Program-made: the position numbers and the translations under genes | The notes under the pieces: generated by a model | What the model was told of the DNA's origin: nothing | Databases searched by the model: none | What the model saw: the letters and a program-made list of their open reading frames with translations, nothing else | Shown here: positions 1 to 12,680 of the stretch, one piece after another | How positions within the stretch are numbered: the stretch's first letter is position 1 | Layout: every line of letters begins with the position of its first letter | Assembly (NCBI GenBank): GCA_007922305.1 | Contig: ML677385.1 | Location: forward strand, 5,234,336 to 5,298,335 | DNA from: Dermatemys mawii | Lineage: Eukaryota > Chordata > Testudines > Dermatemydidae | DNA length: 64,000 bases | Direction of reading: 5' to 3'

Positions 1-1538
1 GTAGTATGTGATGACATTATTAAAGTGGCATAGGCAATAGTAAATCTGGCATTTTCTAACTTTCAGGTGCTTGATTTTTGGAGCAAAATAATATTTTCAG
101 TATATTTTTTTTATGTAGTAAGTTTTATAGACTGCAAAAAAAAAAGTGCTTTGATTTTTGTAGTACACTGCAAGTTCTGTGTACAGCAGTTAGATGTACA
201 GAAAGTGCTGGGACTGCCAAGAATCCATAATGACAAATGAGAATCTAATTTCTGCGGAAGCAGTGATTAGTAATGCTGTTTACTGCGACTTCTGCTCTGA
301 GCCCCCGTGTAAAAGGACTGGTAAAGTACAGTAGGGGTCTTGAAAAACCATCCAGAATGATCATAGTAAGAAAACATTTAAACGTCTTTTCAGGCTATCA
401 GAATTTTTTAAATGTTTGTGTTGGGCATTGGTCATTTCTATGGACTAACAACTTAACTGGCAGAAGGGATCATTTTTTTAAGGTGTGGGAAGGTTACCAA
501 CCTCTTCAAGGAGGGAAACATCTGTGCTGGAATATCCTGGAGCAAGCTGTGTTGAAAAGAACAGCTTTTAAGTCACAAAGGCATTATCTGTCCTTTTGCT
601 ACTCACTTAGGGACAGCTGTTTTATCTTTCCCCTGATGGGTTCAGGTTCACATCTTGGTTCCAGAGAATCCACAACCCCAGAACTCCAGTGATCAGAAAC
701 CAATGGTCCTTCCAAACCCAAAGACTCTTTCTGGTGCCAGAGTACCTGCTGCACTTCTCTGTTCTTCCTGAATGGCAGACTCATTGCATTAATCAATGAA
801 CAAATGCGTGTTATCAGGCATCTTGTCTGAGCATTCTTGGTTATTCGTTCTGTCACCTATGATAGTCAGTTTCATGTGTTCCCTTCTCTTCTTGTCTGGG
901 AAAAAGTGAAGCCATGATATGGACTCTAGAGAGCCTATTGGCTGGATTCTTTGGACCTCCAGTTCTAGAGGGTTAAGCATATTTAGGAATTTATTCTTTG
1001 CTGTTCATATTCCTCAAATTATCAGGAGGTGCACTTGTAATCTTAGATATTTTAAGTGCCTCAATTCCGTTATCAGTTTACAAGCACTTCAAATTGGAAA
1101 GTAGTCAATGCTTTATAGCTGCTGTTTAACCCACAATATTTCCTTGATTCAATTAGTTTGTAGGATGTGCTTCTGCTGGTTTTCATTGTGCTTTCTCATC
1201 AGATTCCAATGATTTGCCATAATTCCTCAGTGTGTTCAATGATATGTATTGCCTCGCAGTTTAGTGTGAGACCTGAAAACCTTTTTCACAGATTCGGCTG
1301 ACATCAGCACCTCTAAAAATCAGGTCACTCTGTAAGGTACCTAATTAGGAAAATAGGTGCTTAACTTTGTCTACCAAGTGTGGAAACTTTGGGCAGTATG
1401 ACTGACTTCTTTTAAAAAAGGAGAAAAAAGAGATATAAAGTCAGAGTTGCAAGAGAGTTTTATGGGAAGGGATGTGGTCTGCGTAATCCAAAATGGGAGG
1501 GGAAAGGTAATTCATGAAATAAGTTCTACCATGAGGTC
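1..1538. other. Unrecognised AT-rich sequence
   Basis: No gene, repeat end or RNA gene is recognised here. There is a short A-run near 136. The longest open frame, on the plus strand at 273-692, has no family resemblance, no splice context and no codon pattern that I can identify, so it is treated as chance. Confidence 0.5.
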
Positions 1539-1539
1539 A

Positions 1540-1733
1540 GGGGTGCAAGTAGAAATAATTTCTTGTCGCTACTGCTCTCATGAGAGGGACAGGGGGTGGG
1601 GGATGTGACCTCTCCACATGACCCCTCCCCAGCCTGGGGCCCCTACCCTCTCCCTGTCCCTTCCGACGCCCCCTTACTTGTCTAAAATTTTGCAACTGTT
1701 AAACAGATGCTGTTGTAAAATGATACTTTGGAC
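1540..1733. repeat. Possible non-autonomous DNA transposon remnant
   Basis: The block opens with CAGGGGTGCAAGT and closes near GGACCCCTGA, giving short inverted ends with a G/C-rich middle. The flanks do not show a convincing target duplication. The ends resemble hAT-type CAGGGG termini, but this is a weak call. The rest of the stretch up to 1904 shows nothing recognisable. Confidence 0.3.
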
Positions 1734-1904
1734 CCCTGATGCAACCTGTACTTCCAGGTGTCATTGAGGATCCAATAGCACCCCCAAATTGTCCTTTCTA
1801 TCCTTTTATTTAAGAAGTTTTCAATCACCCCCCTTTCCCTTAACACGCTATTAGTGTTTCCCTTATGTCCAAACTAAGCTTCTGCCAGCTTACCTTTGTT
1901 TAAG

Positions 1905-2110
1905 AATATGAGAGATAGCTCAGTGGTTGAGCATTGGCCTCCTAAACCCAGGGTTGTGAGTTTAATCCGTGTGTGTGGGGGCGGGGGGAGCATTTAGGGA
2001 TATGGGGCAAAAATCTGTTGAATGATTTAATTGGGGGTTGGTCCTGCTTTGAGCAGACGGTTGAACTAGATGATCTCCTGAGGTCCCTTCCATCCCTGAT
2101 ATTCTGTGTT
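1905..2110 (+). repeat. tRNA-derived SINE with CR1-like 3' tail
   Basis: The head carries Pol III promoter-like boxes: box A-like GATAGCTCAGTGGTTGAGC and box B-like GGGTTGTGAGTTTAATCC. A short linker follows. The tail matches the 3' end of CR1 LINEs (TAGATGATCTCCTGAGGTCC, then a TGATATTCTG end). This architecture matches the turtle Pol III/SINE described as sharing its 3' end with CR1, which is thought to let CR1 reverse transcriptase mobilise it. It is not a functional tRNA gene: the cloverleaf is not maintained 3' of box B. Confidence 0.8.
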
Positions 2111-2246
2111 TTCACTACCAATGTGTATAGTCGTGGCATCAGTGCTGGGGGAGAGCTCTCCCAATGCTGTAAAAAATGAACCTCCTTGAGGGGAGTAGCT
2201 ACTAGAAATGGAAGCGTGGCTCCTAGTGCTGGTGCACTGTCTACAC

Positions 2247-2476
2247 CAGAGGTCTTCAAACTTTTCCCCCTCTGGCCCCTTTTTGCAGAGGGAAAAGTCT
2301 GGCGGCCCCCCGGGGGTATGTCCGCCAAAATGCCGCCGCAGAAAGTGGAAGCTTCTGCTTTCCACAGCAGCATTTTGGTGGGACCAAAATAGCCCACCCG
2401 GGAGTTCAGCAGTCTCCTGGCCGGGCTCGGCGGTGGCACTGGGGTCTCGCACACCCCCTGAGATGGGTTCGCGGAT
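2247..2476. mobile_element. hAT-like non-autonomous element, 3'-truncated
   Basis: Starts CAGAGGTCTTCAAACTTTT and is closely similar over about 220 bp to the complete copy at 46324-46578, including a stretch of G/C-rich sequence around GGACCAAAATAGCC. The right end present in the other copy (GTTTGAAGACCACTT) is missing here, so the copy is truncated or rearranged near 2476. Non-coding; open frames through it on both strands are by-products of its G/C richness. Confidence 0.65.
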
Positions 2477-2479
2477 GAT

Positions 2480-3339
2480 GCTACTAGTTCTATTAAACAA
2501 CAGTTACTATTCATGTTAATAGGCTAAATTACTTTCATGGGAGGCAGCTGTCCCAATGAGCTAGTATATGCATTTATTACATTTATAAAACACTTCAGTC
2601 TTTTGCATACCATGGAATTTCACAAGCCTCTTCATGGGAGCGGGGAACCTTAAATTTTGGTACACATCAGCAGAGATGATGGAGGTTTGGCACAATGATG
2701 TCGACAAAGCCCTATCTAATGATATCAGTTGTATTGTGATTTCTTCAATGCATACCCAGACCCTGAGTTTTTAAGCTCTGATATAAAAATCCACATGATA
2801 AACTTCAGGCCACTGTGCTTCTCCTGAGGATGAAGATCTGGCCAATCCTGATTAAAATGCTAACCTGCCACCTCCAGCAGAGGCTGAAAGATCTGTTAAT
2901 ACTGTAGATTCCTCTCACTTTTTTTAAACGTCAGATTCTCGCTGTAGGTCGATGCTTCACTGGAGCACACAAAGATAATTTTCCTCAATGAGAAAAAAAT
3001 GCCATATATAAATCTTTGAACCTCTCTCCTATCCCCAATAAATTTGGCTGTAGAGCTCTTTTTTTAAAAATTACACAGATCTTTGTCTAACGAAGAAAGT
3101 TAAGGTTGAATAAAGTTTCTATTCTAGCCTCTCATTTTCAGTTTATAGTTTTTTAAACTTCCTCCTACTGAGCAAAAACTTTCCAGGCTTGATCTCTCCC
3201 TGCTGAATTTTATTGTGTGAGAACTGAACTCATTTCAGTTGTTTGGAGTGAGAGTGAAGAAACCAGCAACTTAGGGATCACTACCTGCTTCCCTGTTTTT
3301 TCTATAGAATACTTCGTTCGTATGAAGAACACTACTTTA
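2480..3339. other. Unrecognised AT-rich sequence
   Basis: I see no gene, no terminal inverted repeat and no recognised repeat in this stretch. Confidence 0.45.
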
Positions 3340-3379
3340 AGGCTTAATATGGAAGTTGCTTAAAGGTTAGGCATTCAGA

Positions 3380-3630
3380 AGCTTGTGGATACCGAAGCAC
3401 TCAGGAACCAAAGCTTCAATTAAGTCAGACTCCTAAGTCACTTCTGAAAATGGAATTTAGGTTCCTAAATCATTATGGTGCTTTTGAAAATTTCACCCTA
3501 GATCGGAAAGCTGGGAGTCAAAACTTTCTTGGTTCTGCCCTGAACTTATTTTGTGACTCTGGGAAAATCACTTAAGCACCCTTTGTTTACCCAGCTATGG
3601 GGAAGAGGGAAGAGAAATGCCTGTCTCAAA
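3380..3630 (+). repeat. Degenerate CORE-SINE (MIR-like)
   Basis: The segment CTGGGAGTCAAAACTTTC, then TTTTGTGACTCTGGGAAAAT and CACTTAAGCACC reads like the conserved core of MIR/CORE-SINEs (a 'GTGACCTTGGGCAAGTCACTT' type block). The preceding 110 bp contains repeated CTCCTAAGT / TTTTGAAAAT words often joined to such SINEs in sauropsid genomes. Strongly diverged, so the limits are approximate. Confidence 0.55.
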
Positions 3631-6340
3631 AAAGTACTTGGATTCTCTTCATTAACGTAGATGTAATGCTGGAATGCTCAGTGATATGAGACAGCTGCAT
3701 ATGCACTGGTTGATGGAATGTTGTATTTCTAAATGTGTTTTATTGAAGGCTATTAGAAACCATTTTTTCCTAATCTACCTGAGAAAACGTTCCATAAAAG
3801 GCATACAATGGATGGATTTTAAAAATTCATTGTGGTTATAGTTATCATTTCCAGTGGTATTGCCATTTTAAGTAGAAGAAATGTCTGACACCTGTAATCA
3901 AAAATGAGCTCTTTGTGTATCTCTGTAATAATAGGTTTTGAGGTGAATTTCAAATCTTTCATTTCGTAATTTTGTTTCCTTCTAACCTTCTGCAGTGGTT
4001 AGTGGTGGCAGAAAAGTCTTGAGCAGATCTCTGGAGGAAAGGCAGCTTGAACTGAGGATTCCCTCTCTGTTCTGTTCGTCTGTACTCGTACAGAGAGAAG
4101 CAATTTCTGCCTTGCCCAGGCATTTTCTGGTAGCAGGATCTGAGAGAGTATGTATGATAAAATGAAGTGGGTAAACAGGATTGCACTGGCTCCTTTATGT
4201 CCACTTCTATCAGAAAAGGTAAATGGAGCTTTAAAGTGACACACGTTGTGTTCCTTCCCCATTACTTTACAAATCCAACTAGGTGCAAATAAATTCCTAT
4301 TATTTTGTTCTCATGGTCAGATTGTACTAACTATTACAGTAAATGTAGATTGCCTTCACTGGTGGTTGGTCGGTCTTGCTGTGGTCACATTCTAGAGGCT
4401 TCTGGTCCACTTATTCCCAATGGTTGTAAGGACTACTTTTGAAACATTACTGAAATGCCTCCAGATCATAGTAATTTACATACAAGGTGGCCCGAAAAGA
4501 TTTCTTCCTTAAAAATTTTTTTTCTTGTCTTTAAATGACCTGCAGTGGAAAGCAAGAGAGAGATTTCTCTGATTCTGTGTTTTCTTTTTGAACTATCAGT
4601 GCATGTCTAGAGTTTCTCCCACAGCAGTTTTATTTTCCTTTTGTCTTTGCCATCAGAACTTCACGTTCTCTCTGAGTCTCAGCGTATTTTAATACCTGTT
4701 TATTCTTCCTTGTAAATCCATAGATGTGCTTCTGTGCCAACTTTCATTCTTTTTCAGGCTCTTCTTTTTTAGTCTGCAGCTGCTTGATGTCTTGAATCTG
4801 CTTTGTCACAGCAACCTCTAGCTTTCTTCACATTGGCCCCTAGGTTTTATTTCATAGCATCTTTTTGTATATTTATCCATATGAACATACTCCAGATAAT
4901 GTTACTGGTATGTCTTGAGAGAGCTCTTCTGCTTAGGCTTTCCACACACTGATGTTCAGACAGGTTCTAGGCTATCCTCCATTCAAGGAGATAAATTCAG
5001 ATTCAACATCTTTTTCTTCCTATTGCCATGCAACAGGAGTTCTCCCGTGGAATCTGGTTTGCTGCAGAATTGTGGTTCAAAATCAAAACTTGAATACATA
5101 ATTTTTTTTAAAAAAAATCTAGCCCTCATGGCTGCGGGAAACAACGCCTTGAAAATGTCAACAGTGTACACAGTGTTAGCTCTCTTTGTCTGAGGCTAGC
5201 CTGTCACAGCACTGAGATACAAACTGCTCCCTCCCAAGGAATTGGCCACACAGTGTGCAGTTCTTCTGTCAGAAGGGTTGGGGGGGCGGGGGGGACGGGC
5301 GGGGCGGGGCGGGGCAGGCAACAGAATTTCAGTGTTTAACTTTTTTGTTCTTTCAGGTTCATTTTACAGTATTATGCCTTTGTGTATAACTCTAAAAACT
5401 ACAGTAGCCCACTAACCAATGTACAGTGGCATTTATCATCTCTCAAATTCTCTCATTCTGCTTCTTGGGCAAAGTAAATTTAACAGGAAACTGGTCGACT
5501 TCATTGTTCCTGCCAAGAATTCAAAGGGCAGCAGCAAAGATAGGATTTTCCCCCTAATGATGATGCTTATAGGCTTGTGTGTGAAAGTAGGAAGGTTTAC
5601 TCTCCCCTTTTTAGTGGGTTGGGATGAGATGTGCCTGGCTCCTTACCTGAGTGAGACCCTATAGGATTGAGTGGAGTGGGAGAGAAGGAGGGCTTGTTCT
5701 CTTGCATCTGCCTCTGCTAATAATTGTATTGTGCTCAAGTTTAATGACACTTTATGACAAGTCGTGAAAATTGCTGAGTTAAGGGGGAAGGTGAATATTG
5801 TGGGGAAGAGTGGAGGTAGTTGGGGGAAGAATGATTTAAAAGTTATTAGCTGTATGTATCTTTACTTGCAGATGTTATTTTACACTATCTCACAAATCAT
5901 ATTAACAGAGTGAAACATCTTGTTCAAAATTGCGTTCCCAGGTTTTGAAGACACTTGTTCTCTTGCTCCTAAAAGGATTACACTTATTGCATTTTTATGC
6001 TGTTAGTGGAACCAGAAAGTAGCTGGCTTGAACCATCATGTAAACTAAATTGTTTTCCACTTTGAGAGAGGTGGCTGTGCCTAAATACCATAGACAAGAT
6101 AATGGTAATGAAGTAGTGAGATGCAAGATCAGAATGCTGCTGCTTCTACTAGTAATTTTCACCTCTGCAAATTGTTTAATCTTCACAAGTACTGAATTTA
6201 ATCCCAACATTTAGCAGTAACAGCTTCTTAAAACAAACTCTTACCTGTTACTACTTCTAGCAAATATATAATTACAACCTTCTAGATTTCCAAATCATGC
6301 TGCAAATTTCGGAAAATTGTAGAAACTGACTTTATATTGT
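3631..6340. other. Unrecognised sequence with one G-rich tract
   Basis: No gene or transposon end is recognised over about 2.7 kb. The only notable local structure is the G-rich tract listed separately at 5280-5319. A short A/T-rich run occurs near 5100-5118. Confidence 0.45.
5280..5319 (+). repeat. G-rich tract, G-quadruplex-capable
   Basis: Consists of a run of GGGG blocks separated by single C or A/C bases, including three consecutive GGGGC units. This satisfies the usual four-run G-quadruplex pattern several times over on the plus strand. It stands alone in AT-rich surroundings and is not within a recognisable CpG island or promoter. Confidence 0.8.
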
Positions 6341-6348
6341 ACTTAGGG

Positions 6349-6822
6349 CACTGGTTCTCAACCAGGGATCTGTAGCCACCTGGGAGTCTGTGAAAAGGTT
6401 TCAGAGCTTCAGCTCTGTGCAGCAGAGCTCAGAGGCCCTCCCCGAGAGGCAGGGGTTGGGGAAGGAGCGCCACCTCTACCCCGACTCACATTAGTGAACT
6501 ACCCAGCCTCTCTGGGTTATGGGACACAACCAAAAATTGTAATATCACTGCAAAAGAGAGTTCTCTTCTTGGCATCAGAAGGGGTGGCCTCACTGCCATT
6601 GACTCTACAAGTGGGCAGCAACTAGCCAAAGAGAGACACTACTGCTCTGCTCTGCTCTGCTACATCAGCACTTCATGGAGTAGGGCCAAATGGAAGGCAG
6701 AAATCTGGAGTGGGGGGATGTGAGGTCATGTGTGCCCGCCCATATCACCACTGTTTGGTGTCCACTGGTTTGTCTGTTTTAAGTTTAGAGGTCACTGAGT
6801 AAAAAAAGGTTGAGAACCACTG
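6349..6822. mobile_element. Non-autonomous hAT element (474 bp)
   Basis: Inverted ends CACTGGTTCTCAACC and GGTTGAGAACCACTG, with one mismatch at the third base. The flanking 8-mers acttaggg (left) and ctttaggg (right) are a target-site duplication matching at 6 of 8 positions. No transposase is visible inside. It carries a short CTCTG repeat near 6645. Standard TIR and TSD structure for a hAT-Charlie/Buster-type MITE. Confidence 0.85.
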
Positions 6823-6830
6823 CTTTAGGG

Positions 6831-7319
6831 TGTAACAGCTTTACCTGTGTTTGTATCACCATATTGAAGTGTAGCAATTCCTAAGAAAACAAAGGGACAG
6901 GGGGAGTGAGATAAAAAATGAGGGAGTCTAATGCTGTGAGTTTTGTTTTTTATAAGGGTCAATGGCTCTGCTCCACAGAATTGCATTTTTACACAGACAT
7001 AACCAGTGCCCTCATCCACTTGTCTTGTCCTTGGTCTTTTGTCCTTGTCTGCCCAGCACAGTCTGATGGTAACACAAGTTACTGGGATAGGGTACTTTTG
7101 CCCATGACTGAGAGTGCAGGTGTGGCACAGGTTCCAGAAATTCTTCACTCTTCAGCACCTTTCCTTAGTAGTATGGGGCTTTATCGTTTGGATACATCTG
7201 AATGAAATTATCCATAAAACAGTCATAATAAAAAAAAAGGTGGAATTAAAAAGAACAGTTTGGCTGACGTAACTAGAGTTAGACTTCTTATAAGCTAACT
7301 AAATAAGTCATTCTTAGAT
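6831..7319. other. Unrecognised sequence
   Basis: No repeat end or gene is recognised between the flanking elements. Confidence 0.4.
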
Positions 7320-7430
7320 AGGGTGACCAGACAGCAAATGTGAAAAACTGGGACAAGAGGTGGTGGGTAGTAGGAGCATATATAAGAGAGCCAAAAAGGA
7401 GCCTATAAAATTGGGACATCGGGTCACCCT
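7320..7430. mobile_element. Short TIR element (111 bp MITE)
   Basis: Ends AGGGTGACCAGA and GGTCACCCT are inverted over 9 bp, and the interior has a GGGACA word on each side. I recognise the pattern as a common small turtle repeat. No convincing target duplication remains, so the superfamily is not assigned. Confidence 0.6.
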
Positions 7431-7939
7431 TCTGTGAGGTTTCATTAATATTGGCGCAAAGCAAATTTTGATTCAGAATACTGTTTGGGAGAGAGGCCAC
7501 ATGACTATTCTCTGTTACATCCGAGTTTTCTTCTGCTTTACTGTCTCTACAGACTGGTAAACCCAAGGCCCCAGTGACTTGCAGTTCCTTGGGATAAGTA
7601 CAATGTTTAACTTTTTGTTCTGGCTATCTAAAGCTTTTTGGCTGAATATTCCAAGGGCTTGTACCCATATAACTGCCTATATTAAAGGTTTTGCCACTTG
7701 TTTGTTCTAAATGGATATAGCAGTACATAAAATGTGTGTAGATCAGTCATGGTCTCTCTCTTCTGAATGCAGCTTGAATATGGATCTTTTAAAAACATTT
7801 TAATATCTTACCATAAAACATAAATTACTAACAGATCCTAAATCATAGGTGTGACATTGTCTAATTAAAATATAATCATGCAAATCATTATTGCTACTGC
7901 TGTGTTATAATTGCAATGCGTCTTATACAAAATATAACT

Positions 7940-8935
7940 CATGGCCAGAAAGGGTTAAACAGCTTGCAGGCTAACTAACCCAAAGCTAAACTTTAAAGAC
8001 ATGTTAGAAATGGTAATTAGGGCTATTCTATGGCTAGGTAGGCTAGAACTTTTAAAATGCAAACCTATATTGTTAGAAGTGATAGTAGTTGTGTGCATCT
8101 TAGATCTACCCATGTAAACAGACAGTTCCTGTCACTAGAGCTAATGATTCAGAGATCAAAAGGGAATATTAACATTACATGAATTTTGGGTGAAATAATG
8201 TCATTTTCTGTATGTCTCTCTGAAGTTTTTGATAAACTACCTAATGGATAAATTGATTACTGGTGGCATTGAGAAAACAGAAGGTTACATCAAAAGCCTT
8301 ATGTTTACCCAGGACTGTGTGGTTAAGTGGAGGCTAGAAAACTATAAAAGACCATTGGGTCTTGATCCTGTTGATCTCAGATCTGCTTGAGATTTCATGC
8401 AGGGGAAGCCTGAGACACAAGGACTGAGATCCCAGTGCTGACTGCCCCATCCTGAAATAATACTGGACAATAACCAAATCCTAAAGGAACTTTTTGCAAC
8501 TACATCTCTGCTATGTATCTGAAACTCTGAAAGGAATTGAACTCGTATCTATATGTATATAGATCTTTTACCCATACTCTCCCTTTTTTGTTTTTTAATA
8601 AATTTTAGTTAATAAGAATTGGTTCTATGTTTGTATTTAGGTAAGATCTGGAATATTCCTTAACCTGGGAGGTCATGAGTCCAATCCTTTGGGATTGGTA
8701 GAACCTTTTATTTTACGTTATGAAATAAGATTTTCAGAAATCTTCCTATTTGATTTGGGTACCTGGATATAGGCCTGAGGCTGGGTTAACTCAAGGGAAT
8801 TGTAGTGTTTGGACTTCTGACAAGCCAGTAAGGTATAACAGAAGCTGTTTAGTGTTGGCTTGGTAAATCTAAAGTTTTGAACTATCCACCAACTTTGAGG
8901 TTTGTCTGCCCCATTTTTTGGGGTAGCGCTGCCTC
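7940..8935 (+). mobile_element. Probable LTR of an endogenous retroviral element
   Basis: A TATAAAAG box at 8343-8350 and an AATAAA signal at 8597-8602 lie about 250 bp apart, as expected for the R region of an LTR. About 400 bp of U3-like sequence precedes them and about 300 bp of U5-like sequence follows. I recognise segments such as GTAAGATCTGGAATATTC as repetitive in turtle genomes. The exact TG...CA ends and target duplication were not found, and no coding region flanks it. It could instead be an unclassified repeat. Confidence 0.45.
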
Positions 8936-11192
8936 TCTGAGCTCCACTGCCTGGGGCTGAAGCCTAGTTTATTTTGGCAGACTCCCTGAAACTTGTGCCA
9001 CAGACCTCTGGTTGAGAACCATGAGAAAAACTTTGCATGCCATAATCACATGGCATCATAGCATCCCAGCCACTTTGAAAAATGAATCCTTTGGCATGAT
9101 GGATGAAATCATGCACATTGGAGGCATACAGAGAAAGGGGCATGGTTATTCTGCTTTTCTGTGGAAGCACTGTCCTGAGCAGAAAGGTTTCATGTTTCCT
9201 CTGAAGAGGATTGTAAGGTAGCCACATAATTGACATGCTTTCACGAAGTCCTCCAAGTTAGTTGTGCAAGCCTTGCTGAATGGTGCTTTTTGGAAGAAGT
9301 GCTGCATGCAATTAGTGTCTTCTAAGATGGAGGTAGTAATTAGATTATTTTTTAACTTGTTAACTTTTTAATAGAAACATAAAGATGTTATGCGATAAAT
9401 AACTTCAATGATGCTAACTTAAGTCAGTTTTCTGGTAATGCATCCTTTCAGTAGGGTGCCCAGAAACTTAAAAAAAAAAAAAAATACAGATAGTATTTTA
9501 ATGTTATATGGCTCTTTCTGCATCTTTACTACTTTTAAGGGGTTTTCAGCATGGTGTAGATCCAAGAGCAAATGTGTTTCCGCCTGTTCTCCCTATGTGC
9601 TGCTGCTAGCAGGCAGCCCACACAGGTAAGCGCTCCAAGTTTCTCACATCTTCCTGCTTTATCTGTTCCTTGAAACACCTCCTTTGGTCTTGGAAGGAAA
9701 ACCTTTCCTTCTTCTCCTCACCACTTGGCTGAGCACCTGTCGCTCTACGGTGGATGATGCCATGATCTTGGTTTGTGAAAACTTTGCTGGAGTGGCTCCT
9801 AGAGCTCCTCTTGGATCTTCCCAGATTTTGGCATGATTCATCTAAGTTCTTTTAATGAATTGGAATAGACCTTTTTCAGTCCATGTACATTAGTAGTATA
9901 GCAGTTCTTATCCTGTATATTTGCATTTATTTGGATTTAGGCTGTCGTCTTTCCTGTCCGTGAGTAGGTTATGCATTTTTGGTTTCTCAAGTTACAGATA
10001 TGCTAATCCTCATCAGTAGATTGATTTCCTCTCCATAGAGCTGGAGTTTGCCTCAGCTTTAAACTGTATTGTAGCTCAATGTCAGAGTCGTCTGGGCTGT
10101 ATTGGAAAATATCTAGAAAATTATTTATATCTCACTAAATTGGGTTATCTGAGTCTGTCAATGGCTTAAACATTTTTTAAAGAGAAACCTTCAAGAGGAG
10201 AGAAGAGATGGGTCTGTTTTGATCCAATTTGAAAGTTTACTTTGCCACTTTTAACTTAATACTTTGACAGATTTTCTGTAATTACATTCTGCAGCTCGCC
10301 TATTGTTGTGGACAAGGGTGTGTTCTCTATTTCCTACATGTTTTTAATCTCTGTCCAAGCCCCTCACAGGTTGGTTTGTATATATCTAGCATAGAGAAGC
10401 TCAGAAAACAAAGTCCACAGCTAGCTGACAGCTTTGCACAGATGTTTGCAACCTGTTCTGCTTACAGCGTGAAAAAGCTGTAGGCATTTACTGTTCTCCC
10501 CTACCTGTTCAAAAGCAGAGGCTATTGAGCACAAATGTGATACACCTGCTATACTAGGAACTTTTGTAACTACTTCATGAAAATGTAGTGACTCAAGCCA
10601 ATCAGGATAGTGAGAAATTTTCTTTTGTTACATTAGGAATACTAATATGAATATCATGTCCTCCTTCTCATGGATGTGTTGCAAGAGATATTATGCAGTA
10701 TTGACAAGCAAGCAGTCACTGATCTATCTCTCAGATATCAAGCAAATGAACAGGCATGTAGAAAGATGTGCAAAAGCCCTCTGTCTAGAACTGGGAATCC
10801 AATGTGCAATTGACTGTGCAGTCCTTTTCACAGTGGGTTGAGGGTTGAACTTCTTACGCATTGCTTTTCAGTGTTTACTTGGTGTATTCAGTTTAAAAGC
10901 TACTTTTAATTTTCAAATGAGTAACATATGCTCTTAGATTAAATTAAGTTGAACTGGTACTTCAAAATTGAAAGTGTAGAGAATTTGTGTAGCTCCTCTG
11001 CAATGGGGTATCCATATATTATGGCTATTAAAAATGTAAATTTTAAAACTTTTCAGAGGCTGTGTACTTAAATTGTTCTGTCACAGCCTGTAATATGTCG
11101 AGCTTATGAAATGTTCATATAGTACCTTATGTGACTCTATACACAGTTTGTAAGAGATTATAATTTGAGAACAGTAAAAACCTGCTGAAACA
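8936..11192. other. Unrecognised AT-rich sequence
   Basis: No gene or transposon end is recognised. There is a 15-bp A-run near 9470. GGTTGAGAACCATGA at 9011-9025 resembles a hAT terminus but has no partner nearby. Confidence 0.45.
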
Positions 11193-11200
11193 CATTAGGA

Positions 11201-11756
11201 CAGTGGTTCTCAAACTGGGGTTTGTGAAATGCTACACAAGGTTCTCAGGGGGGCAGAGAGGATTCCCTAATGGCGTACAGAGCTGTTCCTAGGGACCCTG
11301 TGCAGTGCAGGGCCAGCAGCCCAGAGCCCCTGGACTTCCAAGAGCTAAACAGATCAAAGCAAGTATATCTGTTACAATGGAGATTTAATCTTCAAGACTC
11401 CTTATAAGAAATGGAAAGGGGGATAGATATTTTTTTGCTGTTCTTAAAATTAAATAGGAAGCTAGTATTGTGTTTAAAATTTTTATGGAGAACAAGTTTG
11501 TGTTTTTGTAACGTGTGGTGTTCGCCTGGACTGCTCAAGACCTGAATGCTTGTGCAGGAGGAACTCTTTGAGTTGCCTTCTTAAATACTTTCATGCTGTT
11601 TCGCATCTGATGCTCCTATTATCAAGATCACTGCTTTTATCATTTTTATGCAGGTACAGGAGAAAATCCTGGAAATATTCATTTTTGAGAGGGGGTTTGC
11701 GAGACTTGACATTTTAGTGAAAGGGTACATAGGTTGTTAAAGTTTGGGAGCCACTG
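11201..11756 (+). mobile_element. Non-autonomous hAT element with perfect TSD (556 bp)
   Basis: Inverted ends CAGTGGTTCTCAAACT and AGTTTGGGAGCCACTG. The flanking 8-mer cattagga is perfect on both sides (11193-11200 and 11757-11764). Its last ~120 bp (GAGAAAATCCTGGAAATATT onward) match the right end of the larger element at 41043-42286, so it is an internally deleted relative of that transposase-bearing family; orientation is taken from that match. Confidence 0.92.
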
Positions 11757-11764
11757 CATTAGGA

Positions 11765-12680
11765 GTATTCCAATAGGATTGGAGATGTTGGCTCTGCTGG
11801 GCAAGATGCAGCCCAGGCTGGGTGAGGATCTCCTTTCACCGTTCCTCCACTTTCCTGGTCAGGAAGGGAGGCTGGTAGCATTGGAAAAGAACTAGTTCCA
11901 GGACAAACAGTCCTCATCTCGGATGGAAAATCACACCAGAGTTCATATAGCCAACACGAACAGCCATACCTCTTGAGTGCAGAGCTCAGCTGCATCCTCT
12001 CGTGCTGCTTCCCCTTAGATTGCGAATGGAGCGCATTCACCATGCCATGGATGCTGCCAATGTCTGAGTGCAGTAAGAGACTTTTATGCCTCAGCTCCTT
12101 CCTGCTGCTGCCACCTCTCTAGTGTGTACATGGATCACTACCCATATCCCAGACTGAGAGATCCCAGAAAAATAGACGTATCTGGCCCATGTAAATCCCA
12201 TGCAATGGAGAGTAATAGAACTTGTGCGAAGCCTGTCCTTGTGTCTCAGGCTAGAATCTTCTTTGAGAGGCCTAGAAAGGTTCCATGTGAGGGAGGAGAG
12301 ACACAGAAGCGCAATGTAATGTGTTTGGCCTATGTGAGGTACATAATATAATCTCTAACCTGAGGAACTCCCAGGCTAAGCAAAACACCAAGATGGCACA
12401 GTATGATTCAAAATGCCCAGACATGCAATGTAGGCAGTATTGTTTCAAGTGAGTATAGTCACTGTAACTAAATATTGAATTATCCAAAATAGTAAGTAAA
12501 CTGGCCTGACAGATACATTTTAAGGAATGATCAGAGGATTAAATTTAATAAATATAAATTCAGAGTACTCTGCACTGGAAATAAAAGTAAGAAAGAATGG
12601 AAAACAAGAGGCTGAATGCCAAACAAGAGGCTGAATACTTGTGTGGAAAGACCTGAGTATACCAGCTGAAAATTGTGAAA
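11765..12680. other. Unrecognised sequence with a small tandem duplication
   Basis: No gene is recognised. At about 12605-12640 the word AACAAGAGGCTGAAT occurs twice in tandem. Confidence 0.4.

Noticed and set aside
273..692. 139-codon plus-strand open frame as a gene
   Set aside because: No family resemblance, no splice or promoter context, and frames of this size are expected by chance in 64 kb; several similar frames at 29237, 47472 and 49453 were rejected for the same reason.
1905..1990. tRNA gene
   Set aside because: Box A and box B are present, but the cloverleaf does not close after box B and the sequence runs directly into a CR1-like tail, so it is a SINE head.
9011..9025. hAT terminus
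   Set aside because: The sequence resembles a right-hand TIR, but no matching left end or 8-bp duplication was found within the neighbouring kilobase.
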